A stretch of DNA of 64,000 nt from Paraburkholderia flagellata (GCF_021390645.1 NZ_JAJEJT010000002.1:1054001-1118000), one strand, 5' to 3'; counted from the stretch's first letter, positions 35,196-44,422 are shown. Numbers and translations are program-made. The notes: generated from the letters alone by a model not told the origin.

Positions 35196-36392
35196 TCACA
35201 AGCCCAGCGCGCGGCGCGCCGCAAGGGTCCGCAGCAAACTATTGGACGGCGCGTGAATGCGCGCGCACTGCACATTACGGTGATGGCGTTCGAGCGGATT
35301 GTGCCGCGCAATCCCATGATTGCCCGCGAGTTCGAGCGCGATATCCACGGCCTGAATGGCGTTGTCCACCACGTTATGCTTGACGACGGCAGACAGTTCG
35401 GCAGGCGCGGTGCCTGCGTCGATCGCCTCGGCGTGCGTGCGCAGCAGCCAGTCATTGCTAACCAGCAGCATCTCGATGCGCCCCACGCTTTCCTGCACGA
35501 TGGGAACGGTGGCCAGCGCCGCGCCCCCGAGCGCAGCAGGCTTGCGTTCGTTGAGGAAAGCGAGCAGCCAGTCACGGGCTGCGCGCGCCGCGCCGTCGTA
35601 GACCGTACCGACCAGGCTGAAGTACCACGCCGTGGCGTGCGGATCGCGCTGCACGCCGAGATGCGCCGGCCGCAAGCCGACCACATCGTCAACGGAAATC
35701 GCCACGTCCGTGAACACCACATCGTGACTCGCGCTCGCGCGCATGCCGAGCGGATCCCAGTTCTCCACGATGCGCACGCCTGCCGTCTCGCGGGGCACAA
35801 GGAAATGGCCGAGGCGTGGCTCGGGTTCGTCGGTGCGTGCGAGCACGTTGATCCATGTAAGCAGGGGCGCGCCCGTCACATAGAGCTTGTGGCCGCTGAT
35901 GCGCCATGAGGCGCCTTCGCGGCGTGCGAGCGTTTCAGGCAGGCCGCCATGCGAGGGCGACCCGAGCGCCGGTTCGACCTGGGCCGCGTTGACGAGCGCA
36001 CGGCCTTCCACGCTCGCGCGCGTGAGGCGTTGCGCGAGCGCTGCGGGCCAATTGCCCGTGTTTTCGCGCGCGTCGTGCACGATCATGGCGTGCTGGCTGT
36101 AGTGCATCGAGAGAATCAGCGCAACCGACGGATCGCCATAGGCAACTTCGGCGACAATGGCGCGCGCCAGCGCGAGCCCTGCGCCAAAGCCGCCATCGCT
36201 GCGAGCAATATTCGCGCGTAGCAGGCCCGTTTCGCGCAACGCGCGGAACTGCTCGAGCGGCGGGGTGGCGTTGTGGTCATGCTCGTCGGCCACGGCGGCA
36301 AACGCGCGGCCGAGCAGCGCCGCGCGCTCGATCAACGCGGCCGCCTGATCGTCGTCGCGTGCGAGCACGGCGTTTGGCGTGAATGCATTCAT
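35196..36392 (-). CDS. SfnB/DszC-like acyl-CoA dehydrogenase-fold flavoprotein
   Basis: Flavin-dependent oxidoreductase of the acyl-CoA dehydrogenase fold, 398 residues, closest in pattern to SfnB of sulfone utilisation and DszC. Visible blocks: LIERAALLGRAFAAVADEHD, LLRANIARSDGGFG, ISGHKLYVTGAPLL, ENWDPLGMRASASHDVVF and the C-terminal helix with IQAVDIALELAGNHGIARHNPLERHHRN. Good AGGGAG ribosome binding site before ATG 36392. Last gene of a four-gene leftward set (desulfinase-like, binding protein, aldo/keto reductase, this gene) with spacers of 18-57 bp. One Cys, five Met. Likely role: oxygenation or dehydrogenation of an organosulfur substrate with FMNH2. Confidence 0.85.
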   Translation of the reverse strand: MNAFTPNAVLARDDDQAAALIERAALLGRAFAAVADEHDHNATPPLEQFRALRETGLLRANIARSDGGFGAGLALARAIVAEVAYGDPSVALILSMHYSQHAMIVHDARENTGNWPAALAQRLTRASVEGRALVNAAQVEPALGSPSHGGLPETLARREGASWRISGHKLYVTGAPLLTWINVLARTDEPEPRLGHFLVPRETAGVRIVENWDPLGMRASASHDVVFTDVAISVDDVVGLRPAHLGVQRDPHATAWYFSLVGTVYDGAARAARDWLLAFLNERKPAALGGAALATVPIVQESVGRIEMLLVSNDWLLRTHAEAIDAGTAPAELSAVVKHNVVDNAIQAVDIALELAGNHGIARHNPLERHHRNVQCARIHAPSNSLLRTLAARRALGL

Positions 36393-36410
36393 GGTTCACT
36401 CCCTGAGCGG

Positions 36411-37478
36411 TTAGCGTTCGCCGCCCGGCGCGCGCGGGTCTTGCGTGGCGCCGTGGCGCACGAGACGCCCGAAGAACGGGTGGCCGGGGTCGTTGAATCC
36501 CGGGGTCGACGGATGGCCGCTTGCCACCAGAGAATTGATGAATGCTTCGTCATCCTCATTGACACGATACTGTAGCGCGGGCAGATAGTCGCGCCATTGC
36601 GCCTCGGTGCGCGGCCCCGCGATCGCCGACGTGATATAGCGGCTATTGAGCACCCACGCCAGCGCGAACTGCGCGGCGGTGAGATTGCGCGCGTGCGCAT
36701 GCACCTCTACGCGCCGCGCGAGTTCTATCGTCTCCGCTCGCCATTCGGTCTCGTTCAGGCGGCGGTCTTGCCGTCCCGCGCGCGTGTCGGCGCCGGGCTG
36801 GGCGCCTGGCTCGTACTTGCCGGTCAGCACGCCGCGCGCGAGCGGGCTGTACGAGATCACGCCAAGTCCATAGTGCCAGGCGGCGCTCAACTGTTCCGCC
36901 TCGACCTGGCGATTGGCGAGGTTGTAGAGCGGCTGGCTCGCAACAGGCCGCGGCACGCCCAGTAAATCGGCCACACGGCTGAACTCGGCAATACGCCATG
37001 CGCGATGATTCGACAGGCCGTAATGGCGTAGCTTGCCGGCCGCGATCAGATCGCCCAGCGCGCGCACCGTCTCTTCGACCGGTGTGTGATGGTCCTCGCG
37101 ATGCAGATAAACGAGGTCGAGATAATCGGTATCGAGGCGGGTCAGGCTCGCTTCGACCGCGCGGATCACGTGCTTGCGCGACGCACCGGCGGCATTGATA
37201 TCGCGGCTGCCGCTGCCCGGCGAAAAGTCGAACGGATTGCCGAACTTCGTGGCGAGCACCCAGCGCTCGCGTTGCCGCGCAATATGCCGGCCAACCACGC
37301 GCTCCGATTCACCCTGGTGATAGACGTCGGCGGTATCGATTGAATTCACGCCTTGGTCTTGCGCGGCGCCAATGATGCGTTCGGCCGTGGCGTCGTCGGT
37401 GGGACCGCCGAACATCATCGTGCCGAGCGTCAGCGTGGAGATTTTCAGGCCGCTATGGCCAAGTTGCCGGTATTCCAT
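36411..37478 (-). CDS. aldo/keto reductase
   Basis: NADPH-dependent (alpha/beta)8-barrel reductase, about 355 residues. Starts MEYRQLGHSGLKISTLTLGTM, then the catalytic Asp/Tyr region (SIDTADVYHQGESERVVG), the Lys block (RERWVLATKFGNP), and HREDHHTPVEETVRALGDLI with the usual catalytic His position. AGGGAA ribosome binding site supports ATG 37478 over 37496. No Cys and only three Met. In this operon it may reduce the carbonyl product or a flavin-like intermediate; no substrate can be read. Confidence 0.88.
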   Translation of the reverse strand: MEYRQLGHSGLKISTLTLGTMMFGGPTDDATAERIIGAAQDQGVNSIDTADVYHQGESERVVGRHIARQRERWVLATKFGNPFDFSPGSGSRDINAAGASRKHVIRAVEASLTRLDTDYLDLVYLHREDHHTPVEETVRALGDLIAAGKLRHYGLSNHRAWRIAEFSRVADLLGVPRPVASQPLYNLANRQVEAEQLSAAWHYGLGVISYSPLARGVLTGKYEPGAQPGADTRAGRQDRRLNETEWRAETIELARRVEVHAHARNLTAAQFALAWVLNSRYITSAIAGPRTEAQWRDYLPALQYRVNEDDEAFINSLVASGHPSTPGFNDPGHPFFGRLVRHGATQDPRAPGGER

Positions 37479-37518
37479 GAATATTCCCTGGTTCATTCAA
37501 ACAGTGCGACGTGCGCGC

Positions 37519-39114
37519 TTACCGCGAGAGCCATACATCGGCGAAACTCGCGGCCGTGCCGTCGGGTGAAATGGTGTGGTCGTGCACGCGCTTCGAAGCG
37601 AGCGTCACCCACTGCGGCGAGACGAGATTCAGATCCGGCAGATCGTGCTCAAGGATGCGCTGGATTTGCGCGAACTGTTGCTTGCGCTTCGTTTCATCGC
37701 TTTCTCGCGCGGCTTGTGCAAACAGGCCGTCGATTTGCGGGTTGCTGTAGTGCGAGCCGTTCGTGAACGGCACGCCGGGGCGAAAGTTGTCGGTCGTATA
37801 TAAACGCGCCACGCCGACCACCGGATCGAACAGATTGCTCATGCCATTCACGGTGAAATCGAACTGCCGGTCGGTATAAACACGCTTCAAATAGGCTGCA
37901 AGATCCTGATTGCGGATCGTCACGACGATCCCCACGCGGGCGAGTGCCGATTTAATGTAATCGCCTGTGCGCGCCGGGAGGTCGCCGATAGGCAGCGGGT
38001 CGAGCGTGAGCGCGAAGCGCGTGCCGTCCGCCTTGCGCGGATAGCCGGCCTCGTCGAGCAGACGGTTCGCGCGCGCCACGTCGAACGGGTAGGGCGTGGG
38101 GGCAGCGTCATAGTAGGGGTTCGACGGCATCAGCGGGCTCGCGGTGGGTGTCGCGTAGCCGTAGTAAATGACCCTGCGGATCACTTCGCGATCGATCGCC
38201 GAGGCGATCGCCTGACGCACTTTCAATGGCTTGAGAAAGGGATTGTCGAGGTTGAACTCGATACGCGCGACGCCCGCCTGGAACTCATAGCCACGCGTTT
38301 CAATACCGAGCTTCGGGTTCGCCTTGAGGCGATCGAGATCGGCGAGCGGCACGGGCGTATCGCCGGCGAGGTCGACCGAGCCGTCCTCGAACGCCACCGC
38401 ACGCGCGGCGGGATCGGCGATGATCGTTACGGTGATGCGGTCCAGATACGGCTTGCCAGCGTTCCAGTAGTCGTCGTTGCGTGCATATTCGATGTAGCTG
38501 CCGCGCACCCACTTGACGAAGCGAAACGGACCGGTGCCGATGGGCGCGTTGTTGGCCGGATTCGCGAGCACGTCCCGGCCCTCGTAGATGTGCTTCGGCA
38601 GAATCGGCGTTTCCGAGGCCGAGAACGCGCGTATCAGCCACGGCGTGGGTTCGCTGAGTGTCAGCACGACCGTATAGGGGTCTGGCGTGGAAATCGCAGT
38701 GACGTTCGCGAACGTGGTGCGCGCACGCGGATGCACCTTGCGCAGCGTTTCGATCGACCATGCAACGTCGGCCGAAGTGAACGGCGCACCGTCGTGCCAT
38801 TTCACGCCGTGCCGCAGATGAAACACATAACGGCGTCCACCATCCTCGATTTCCCATGACGTGGCGAGCAACGGCTTTGCCTTCAAGTCGAAGTCGTAGT
38901 CGAGCAGCCCTTCAATCACTTTCGGGCTGACCTTGAGGACATTGACGGCCGTCGTGGCGACATCCACGAGCGCCGTCGGCTCCGGCGTCACCACGAAATT
39001 GAGCGTGCCGCCGCGCGTTTGAGCGTGTGCGGCAACGTGCGCGAGAACGCTCGCCATGACCAGAAGGAGCAAAACGACACGGCGTGGCGCCGTGCGCAGG
39101 AGGAGAGGAATCAT
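37519..39114 (-). CDS. family-5 ABC substrate-binding protein
   Basis: Periplasmic binding protein of the peptide/opine/nickel (SBP_bac_5) family, 531 residues. Sec signal peptide MIPLLLRTAPRRVVLLLLVM with cleavage near AHA|QT. Family blocks: RYVFHLRHGVKWHDGAPFTSADVAWSI-type stretch, NNAPIGTGPFRFVKWVRGS, and RQFDFTVNGMSNLFDP. No Cys and four Met, of which two fall in the signal region. A clear paralogue lies at 44715-46316 next to the permease and ATPase genes, which this protein probably shares, so the importer may have two binding proteins with different ligands. Confidence 0.9.
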   Translation of the reverse strand: MIPLLLRTAPRRVVLLLLVMASVLAHVAAHAQTRGGTLNFVVTPEPTALVDVATTAVNVLKVSPKVIEGLLDYDFDLKAKPLLATSWEIEDGGRRYVFHLRHGVKWHDGAPFTSADVAWSIETLRKVHPRARTTFANVTAISTPDPYTVVLTLSEPTPWLIRAFSASETPILPKHIYEGRDVLANPANNAPIGTGPFRFVKWVRGSYIEYARNDDYWNAGKPYLDRITVTIIADPAARAVAFEDGSVDLAGDTPVPLADLDRLKANPKLGIETRGYEFQAGVARIEFNLDNPFLKPLKVRQAIASAIDREVIRRVIYYGYATPTASPLMPSNPYYDAAPTPYPFDVARANRLLDEAGYPRKADGTRFALTLDPLPIGDLPARTGDYIKSALARVGIVVTIRNQDLAAYLKRVYTDRQFDFTVNGMSNLFDPVVGVARLYTTDNFRPGVPFTNGSHYSNPQIDGLFAQAARESDETKRKQQFAQIQRILEHDLPDLNLVSPQWVTLASKRVHDHTISPDGTAASFADVWLSR

Positions 39115-39171
39115 CGGTTAGGCCAAAGGCGATCAGAAAGATAGGAGCGCAGGAGCGCAACGCTTCACAGG

Positions 39172-40224
39172 TCAACCGGCCAACGCCGCGCGACGCGCCA
39201 GCGCTGCTTCGAGTGGCGCCGGTTCGACCCATTGTGCGAAGTCGAACTCAGTCGCGATGAAGCCGTGCTCGAAGAGAAAGCGCTTGAAATGCTCGAGGGC
39301 ATCGAGCACTCCGGCATCCAGCCCGATTGTCAGTTGCCTGTGCAAGCCCGCGCCATACGCACGTGTCACCCAGTGCTCGGCGCTGCGCACTTCGCGCGCG
39401 ACATAGCGCGTGACGTCGCCCCGATGCGCGTTGGCCCACGCGGCGACGTCGAGCGTGCGTGCCAGCACGCGTTCGACGAGGTCGGGGCGCTCGCGCAGGA
39501 GTTGCGCGTCGACTGTGAGGGGGCGCGGTGTACCGTTGTTCGCATGCGCGCGGCGATCGGGATGCGCGCTGATGTCGACCAGCACGCGCGCGCCGATCAC
39601 GTTGGCGATGTCGAGGCCCGTCGCGCCCTTGACGAACACCACGTCGGCTTCGCCGCGCAGGAGCGCCGCCGCCTCGCGCGAATATTCGTGAGCGCGCTGC
39701 GCATCGAGCCATTGCGCGAGCGGCGCGGATTCATCGGGCTTCGCGCGCGTGAGACCACGGGGCGCATGCGGCAGATCCACTAACTCGACATCGGCAGGCG
39801 AGACATCGATGGCTTCGAGCAGCGTGTTAATACCGCGCAGCGCGGTGGCGCGATGAAAATCGACCACCTCGGCGGCAGTATTGATTGGCAATCCGAATCG
39901 ACGCCCGGATAGAGAACCGCGCGTTGGCGAGAGGTGCGGATCGAGCGTAATGAGCGCCTGAAACTCGTCGACCCAGCTCACACCGATGAGCCGCGTGTCG
40001 CTGCCTTGTGCTCGCGCCCATAGCGCCGGAATGTTGCCGCCCTGACGAAACGACCACGGCTGCGTATGCGTGAAGTGCGAGCGGCGGATGGACGGATCGG
40101 CGGCATCCTGCAACGCCTTCACCTCGATTCCATCGGCAGCGAATTCCTCCTGCAGCAGTCCTTGCTGCGCGGCAATACCGAATGGCGTCGGCGCAGGGCA
40201 ACGGGTGTACCAGAGAAGCGTCAT
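39172..40224 (-). CDS. DszB-like sulfinate desulfinase / SsuA-fold protein
   Basis: 350-residue protein of the SsuA/DszB fold without a signal peptide, so cytoplasmic and more likely an enzyme than a binding protein. It matches the Rhodococcus desulfinase DszB (releases sulfite from 2'-hydroxybiphenyl-2-sulfinate) at all three active-site positions: Cys 9 in WYTRCPAP (DszB YSNCPVP, Cys27), His 50 in SHFTHTQP (DszB VHFTYDQP, His60) and Arg 60 in FRQGGNIPAL (DszB RFGGEIPPL, Arg70). The His-to-Arg spacing of ten is identical. The protein has one Cys, the putative nucleophile, and no Met beyond the start. Good GAGGAA ribosome binding site; ATG 40224 chosen for that. Divergent to DszC/DszA-like genes. 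Substrate unknown. Confidence 0.8.
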   Translation of the reverse strand: MTLLWYTRCPAPTPFGIAAQQGLLQEEFAADGIEVKALQDAADPSIRRSHFTHTQPWSFRQGGNIPALWARAQGSDTRLIGVSWVDEFQALITLDPHLSPTRGSLSGRRFGLPINTAAEVVDFHRATALRGINTLLEAIDVSPADVELVDLPHAPRGLTRAKPDESAPLAQWLDAQRAHEYSREAAALLRGEADVVFVKGATGLDIANVIGARVLVDISAHPDRRAHANNGTPRPLTVDAQLLRERPDLVERVLARTLDVAAWANAHRGDVTRYVAREVRSAEHWVTRAYGAGLHRQLTIGLDAGVLDALEHFKRFLFEHGFIATEFDFAQWVEPAPLEAALARRAALAG

Positions 40225-40551
40225 GAAGATTCCTCGGTCGCGAATGTGTGCATCGCGCACAACGTCTGCGCGGGCAGCATGGAGCAATCGATTATCAGCA
40301 AGCGCTTGCCGCGAGGTCAAAGAACGAATCGTGAAATAGGTCCGCGTGCCAGCGTGATTTGCTTTGGCCGCAACGTCATGCTGCTTGAATGCGCGCAATG
40401 CTGGCCAACGCAGACATGCGAATAACAAAAGACGAATTCTGTGGTTAGTCGCAGGCAACGCGCTCCCTATACTTTTCCTTTTTGGCAAAACGCCTTGAGG
40501 CCGCCCGCGTATCAGAATGATTCGCGGGCCTGACAAAAAGAGGAAAACTCA
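40225..40551. promoter_or_regulatory. divergent regulatory region of the desulfinase and monooxygenase genes
   Basis: 327 bp without a gene between the leftward DszB-like operon and the rightward DszC/DszA-like pair. The dodecamer GCGAATAACAAA at 40418-40429 recurs exactly at 44505-44516, the only other divergent intergenic region inside the island. It is a candidate site for a sulfur-responsive regulator such as CysB/SsuR/Cbl-type LysR proteins (inference). Confidence 0.5.
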
Positions 40552-41787
40552 ATGTCCGCTCTTCCCACTCAACTTCCGGTACGCGATCGCGCAACGAGTT
40601 TGTCCTTGCAGGAAGCGCTCGCCAACTTGCCATCGCTCGCGAATGAAATCGGCAAAGAAGCAGCGGCGCGCGAAGGGCGCCGCGAATTGCCTTTCGAGGG
40701 CTTTGACGCGTTCCGGCGCTCGGGGCTAGGGCGGCTCCGGTTGCCGGTGGAATGGGGCGGTCTGGGCGGCTCGCTCGTGGACGAATTCGACGTGATCGCG
40801 ACGCTGGCCGCCGCCGACAGCAATCTCGCGCACGCGCTGCGCATTCACTACGACCAGACCGAAGCGCTGCTGCTCTCGGCGCGCACGCCGTTCAACGATT
40901 TGCAGATTCAGCGCGTGATCGACGGCGCCATTTTCGGGGGTGCCTCGACCGAGCTGGGTACGTCGCGTCCGGGCGAATACACCACGGCGCTCAGGCGGGA
41001 CGGCGAAGACTATCGTCTTGACGGCCGCAAATACTATTCGACCGGCACGGCCTTTTCCGACTACGCGCGCCTGAGCGTGCTGAACGACGAGGGCCAGCCG
41101 GTCGTGGCGATCGTGCCGGTGCGGCGCGAAGGGCTCACGGTGCTCGACGACTGGGACGGAATGGGGCAGCGCATGACGGCGAGCGGCAGTCTCGTGTTCG
41201 AGAATCTGCTGGTACGTGCGGACGAGATCACGGAACGCGGCCTCGCCACGCTCGCCGGCCGTCACGGCGGCGCGCTGCGGCAACTTCATCTGGTGGCGGT
41301 GGCAGCGGGCATCGTTCGCAACGTGGTCGCGGACGCGAAGCGCTACGTGCTGGAGCACGGGCGCCCCGTACTGCACAGCACGGCTCCCTCCGCGCGCGAA
41401 GATGCGTTCATCCAGCAAGTGGTCGGCACGCTCTCCGCACATAGCCACGCGATCGATGCGCTGGTGCGCGAGAACGCCCGCACGCTCGATCGATCGGCAC
41501 AAGCGATACGCGCGGGCGCGCCGGACGCGGATTCGCTCGTGCTCGAAGGCGCATTGGCAACAGCACGCACGCAGCTCGTGGTCAGCAAGCTCGCGCTCGA
41601 AGCGGCCGAGCGCCTGTTCGAAGCGGGTGGCGCTTCCGCCACTTCGCGCGCACACAATTTCGACCGGCACTGGCGCAACCTGCGCACGATCTTCAGTCAC
41701 AACCCGCTGCTGCACAAGGCGCGCGTGGTGGGCGACTACGCCTTGAATGGCGTGACGACGCACCTCACCGAAGGCCGCGTATTTTGA
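40552..41787 (+). CDS. DszC-like FMN-dependent monooxygenase (acyl-CoA dehydrogenase fold)
   Basis: 411-residue two-component flavin monooxygenase of the DszC/SfnB group. The C-terminal stretch FDRHWRNLRTIFSHNPLLHK...GDYALNG corresponds to the DszC end (FDRFWRNVRT...LHDP...VGKHTLNG), and LRLPVEWGGLGG, YDQTEALLL, LDGRKYYSTGTAFSDYARL and DDWDGMGQRMTASGS match the core. DszC oxidises dibenzothiophene to its sulfone with FMNH2; the native substrate here is unknown. AGAGGAAA ribosome binding site before ATG. No Cys and three Met. Followed 28 bp later by a DszA-like gene. Confidence 0.85.
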   Translation: MSALPTQLPVRDRATSLSLQEALANLPSLANEIGKEAAAREGRRELPFEGFDAFRRSGLGRLRLPVEWGGLGGSLVDEFDVIATLAAADSNLAHALRIHYDQTEALLLSARTPFNDLQIQRVIDGAIFGGASTELGTSRPGEYTTALRRDGEDYRLDGRKYYSTGTAFSDYARLSVLNDEGQPVVAIVPVRREGLTVLDDWDGMGQRMTASGSLVFENLLVRADEITERGLATLAGRHGGALRQLHLVAVAAGIVRNVVADAKRYVLEHGRPVLHSTAPSAREDAFIQQVVGTLSAHSHAIDALVRENARTLDRSAQAIRAGAPDADSLVLEGALATARTQLVVSKLALEAAERLFEAGGASATSRAHNFDRHWRNLRTIFSHNPLLHKARVVGDYALNGVTTHLTEGRVF

Positions 41788-41815
41788 AACCCACGATTCG
41801 AGGAGTGTCCACGAG

Positions 41816-43180
41816 ATGAGTCGAACTTCGGTCACCGCAACGTCGCGCCGCCTGCATTTGAACGTCAATATCCTGCACTCGGGCTTCGTGCCATCGGCCT
41901 GGCGTCTGGCCGACGCCGATCCTCGCGCATTCGTAGACGTGGGGCACTACGTGCGCGTCGCGCAACTCGCCGAGAGAGCGAAGTTCGATGCGGTCTTTCT
42001 CGCCGATAATGCCGCGATCATCGACCAGATCGACTTCCGTCCGATCACGGCGCTCGAGCCCACCGTGCTGCTGGCCAGCATCGCGGCGGCGACTACGCAC
42101 ATCGGCGTGATCGGCACGGCTTCGACGAGCTACAACGAGCCCTATAACATCGCGCGTCGCTTCGCTACGCTCGATCATGTGAGTCGTGGCCGTGCGGGCT
42201 GGAACGTCGTGACGACGGCCGATTTGCCCTCGGCGCGCAACTTCGGCCACGACGCGGTGCCCGATCACGCGCAACGCTATGCGCGGGCCGCGGAGTTCAC
42301 GGAACTCGTCAAGGCGCTCTGGGATAGCTGGGATGACGACGCCTTCGTTGGCGACAAGGAAAGCGGCCGCTTCATCGACGTGACGAAAGTGCGGCCTGTT
42401 GCGCACGAGGGGCGCTTTTTCAAGGTGCTGGGGCCGCTAAATCTTCCGCGTGCGCCGCAAGGCCATCCTGTGCTCGTACAGGCGGGCGGCTCGGGCGACG
42501 GCCGCGATCTCGCGGCGCGTCACGCGGAGGCCGTATTTTCCGCATCGCAATCGTTCGAGGAGTCGGCTGCGTACCGGCGCGATCTCAATGCGCGCGCCGC
42601 CGCATACGGGCGAACACAGGGTGTGCAGGTGTTGGCGGGCCTCACCACCATCATCGGCGCGACCGAGACCGAGGCATTGCGGCGGCGCGACGAACTCGTC
42701 GAGCAGATTCCCTGGCGCTACAGCCTCACGCGCCTGGCCGGCACACTGGGTCTTTCGCCCGATCAGCTCGAACTCGATGCGCGCCTGCCCGAGAACCTCG
42801 CGCTGCCGGGCGGCGGCAACGGCAACCACACGTTCTTCCATGCCACGATCGCCGAGGCGCGGCGGGGCGGCCACACGGTGCGCGAACTGATCCACTCGCT
42901 CGCGGGCGGCGGCGGGCATCGCGTGATCGTTGGCACACCTGAGCAGATCGCCGACGATATCGAGCGCTGGTTCAAGGGCGGGGCCGCAGACGGCTTCAAC
43001 CTCATGCCCGATGCACTGCCGGACGGTCTGGAAGCGTTCGTGAACGGTGTGGTGCCGATCCTGCAACGCCGTGGACTCTTTCGAACCGAATACGAAGGCA
43101 ACACCTTGCGCTCGCATCTCGGGCTCGAGCGGCCGCGCGTTCGTGAGACGGTGGCGGGCGCACAGCTTCAGCGCGCCTGA
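41816..43180 (+). CDS. DszA/NtaA/SnaA-type FMN-dependent monooxygenase
   Basis: Luciferase-fold monooxygenase of 454 residues in the NtaA/SnaA/DszA family. Diagnostic blocks: a substrate-side start HLNVNILHSGFVPSAWR, ITALEPTVLLASIAAATTHIG, FATLDHVSRGRAGWNVVTT, RNFG, QAGGSGDGRDLAARHAEAVFS, GTPEQIADDIERWFKGGAADGF and the C-terminal RGLFRTEYEGNTLRSHLGL, nearly as in DszA. DszA turns DBT-sulfone into the sulfinate that DszB cleaves, so the neighbouring DszC-, DszA- and DszB-like genes form a logical series. No Cys and two Met in the whole protein. Uses reduced FMN from a reductase not encoded here. Confidence 0.9.
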   Translation: MSRTSVTATSRRLHLNVNILHSGFVPSAWRLADADPRAFVDVGHYVRVAQLAERAKFDAVFLADNAAIIDQIDFRPITALEPTVLLASIAAATTHIGVIGTASTSYNEPYNIARRFATLDHVSRGRAGWNVVTTADLPSARNFGHDAVPDHAQRYARAAEFTELVKALWDSWDDDAFVGDKESGRFIDVTKVRPVAHEGRFFKVLGPLNLPRAPQGHPVLVQAGGSGDGRDLAARHAEAVFSASQSFEESAAYRRDLNARAAAYGRTQGVQVLAGLTTIIGATETEALRRRDELVEQIPWRYSLTRLAGTLGLSPDQLELDARLPENLALPGGGNGNHTFFHATIAEARRGGHTVRELIHSLAGGGGHRVIVGTPEQIADDIERWFKGGAADGFNLMPDALPDGLEAFVNGVVPILQRRGLFRTEYEGNTLRSHLGLERPRVRETVAGAQLQRA

Positions 43181-43192
43181 AGCAGAGCGGAT

Positions 43193-43211
43193 GCGGCGCT
43201 TTAAGCGCCGC
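43193..43211. terminator. bidirectional hairpin between convergent monooxygenase genes
   Basis: Perfect 9-bp arms GCGGCGCTT / AAGCGCCGC around one base, located 13 bp after the DszA-like stop and 12 bp from the stop of the convergent luciferase-like gene. No U-run on either side, so its terminator role is inferred from position. Confidence 0.5.
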
Positions 43212-43222
43212 GAATTCGCAAT

Positions 43223-44422
43223 TCAGCGGCGAAGCCCGGCTTCATGCAGCAACGGCAGCACGCGTTCACCGAAGAAGTCCAGGTCGGGCTGAAAATCATA
43301 GAAGCTCAACTGCACGCCGTCGATGCCTGCCGCGTGAAGCTTGATGATCTTGTCGGCCACCTCTTCGGGCGAGCCCACGATTGCAATGTTGCCGCCAACG
43401 GCCCGCGAAGCCGCCTTTGCGCGATCTTCGAAACCGCCGCGCCATGCGTGCGCGTCGCTGTCGAAGCGGTGAAAGCTCCCTTCGTCGGCGTGCGCGACGA
43501 TGGCGTCATGATAGTCGCGCGCCTCGGCGGAAGTCTCGCGGCAGATCACCATCGGATTGATCAGCGTGCGCACCTGGCGTCCATACGCGCGCGCTGCATC
43601 TTTCACGCGCGCGACGTGTGCGGGCAGCGCTTCCAGCGCGCGATCGATCTGCGGTCCCGCTGGGCTCGTGATGAACACCACATCGGAATAACGCGCGGCG
43701 AAGTCGATGCCGGCGGCGGAGCCCGTTGCATTGATGAGCAGCGGACGTCCGTAGCGCGGCTTGGGCGTCACGAACGCGCCCTGCAGCCGCCATCCCGAGA
43801 GTTCCGGCTCGAAACTGAAGTTGTCCGGTTGCGCCCACAACTGCTGCACGGCGTCGAGGAATTCGGCGGCCATCTCGTAGCGCCGGTCGTGCTCGATGCG
43901 GTTCCAGCCGAACATTTCGTGTTCGACGGCGCGATGCCCCGTGACCACATTGATGCCCCAACGTCCGCGCGAGATGTGATCGAGCGTGGCCGTGAACTTC
44001 GCGAAGTGCAGCGGGTGCCACGGCCCGTAGAGCACGTGGGTCGTTGCGGCAAGGATGATGCGTTCGGTGCGTGCGGTCAGCGCCGCGAGCGTCATGAACG
44101 AGTCGAGCGCATGCCCGTCGAACACGCCGCCATAGCCGCCTTTTGGCAGCCATTGCGACAGGGCGAAGACGAGATCGAAGCCGAGCGCTTCGCACTTTTC
44201 CACGAGCGCGGCGTTGTAATCGAACGACCAGTCCGTGCCGCGCGGCAGCGTGGACGCGCTCCATCCGCCAGCCTGTATCGGCAGAAACAGGCCGAGCATG
44301 AGCGGCTGCGCGAACGCGCGCGCCACCGGGCTATCGGGAAAGTCGGCGGGAGAGGCCACGGACACGAACGGCGTAGCTGCGGGAGTGGATGCGCGCGGCT
44401 CGGCCACGGAGTTTTCGCTCAA
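43223..44422 (-). CDS. luciferase-like FMN monooxygenase (SfnG/SsuD type)
   Basis: Two-component flavin monooxygenase, about 399 residues. Blocks shared with dimethylsulfone monooxygenase SfnG and alkanesulfonate monooxygenase SsuD: WSFDYNAALVEKCEALGFDL, FATLDHISRG-type TLDHISRGRWGINVVTGH, HEMFGWNRIEHDRRYEMAAEFL, and IVGSPEEVADKIIKLHAAGIDG. Start uncertain: TTG 44422 follows AAGGTG and is preferred; TTG 44536 upstream and a later ATG near residue 42 of this version are alternatives. The N-terminal 40 residues are low-complexity. Two Cys and about six Met. Position in the island argues for desulfonation or sulfone cleavage. Confidence 0.83.
   Translation of the reverse strand: MSENSVAEPRASTPAATPFVSVASPADFPDSPVARAFAQPLMLGLFLPIQAGGWSASTLPRGTDWSFDYNAALVEKCEALGFDLVFALSQWLPKGGYGGVFDGHALDSFMTLAALTARTERIILAATTHVLYGPWHPLHFAKFTATLDHISRGRWGINVVTGHRAVEHEMFGWNRIEHDRRYEMAAEFLDAVQQLWAQPDNFSFEPELSGWRLQGAFVTPKPRYGRPLLINATGSAAGIDFAARYSDVVFITSPAGPQIDRALEALPAHVARVKDAARAYGRQVRTLINPMVICRETSAEARDYHDAIVAHADEGSFHRFDSDAHAWRGGFEDRAKAASRAVGGNIAIVGSPEEVADKIIKLHAAGIDGVQLSFYDFQPDLDFFGERVLPLLHEAGLRR

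Noticed and set aside
39172..40224. Plain SsuA-type sulfonate-binding protein
   Set aside because: No signal peptide or lipobox, and DszB-specific Cys/His/Arg-Gly-Gly positions are present.
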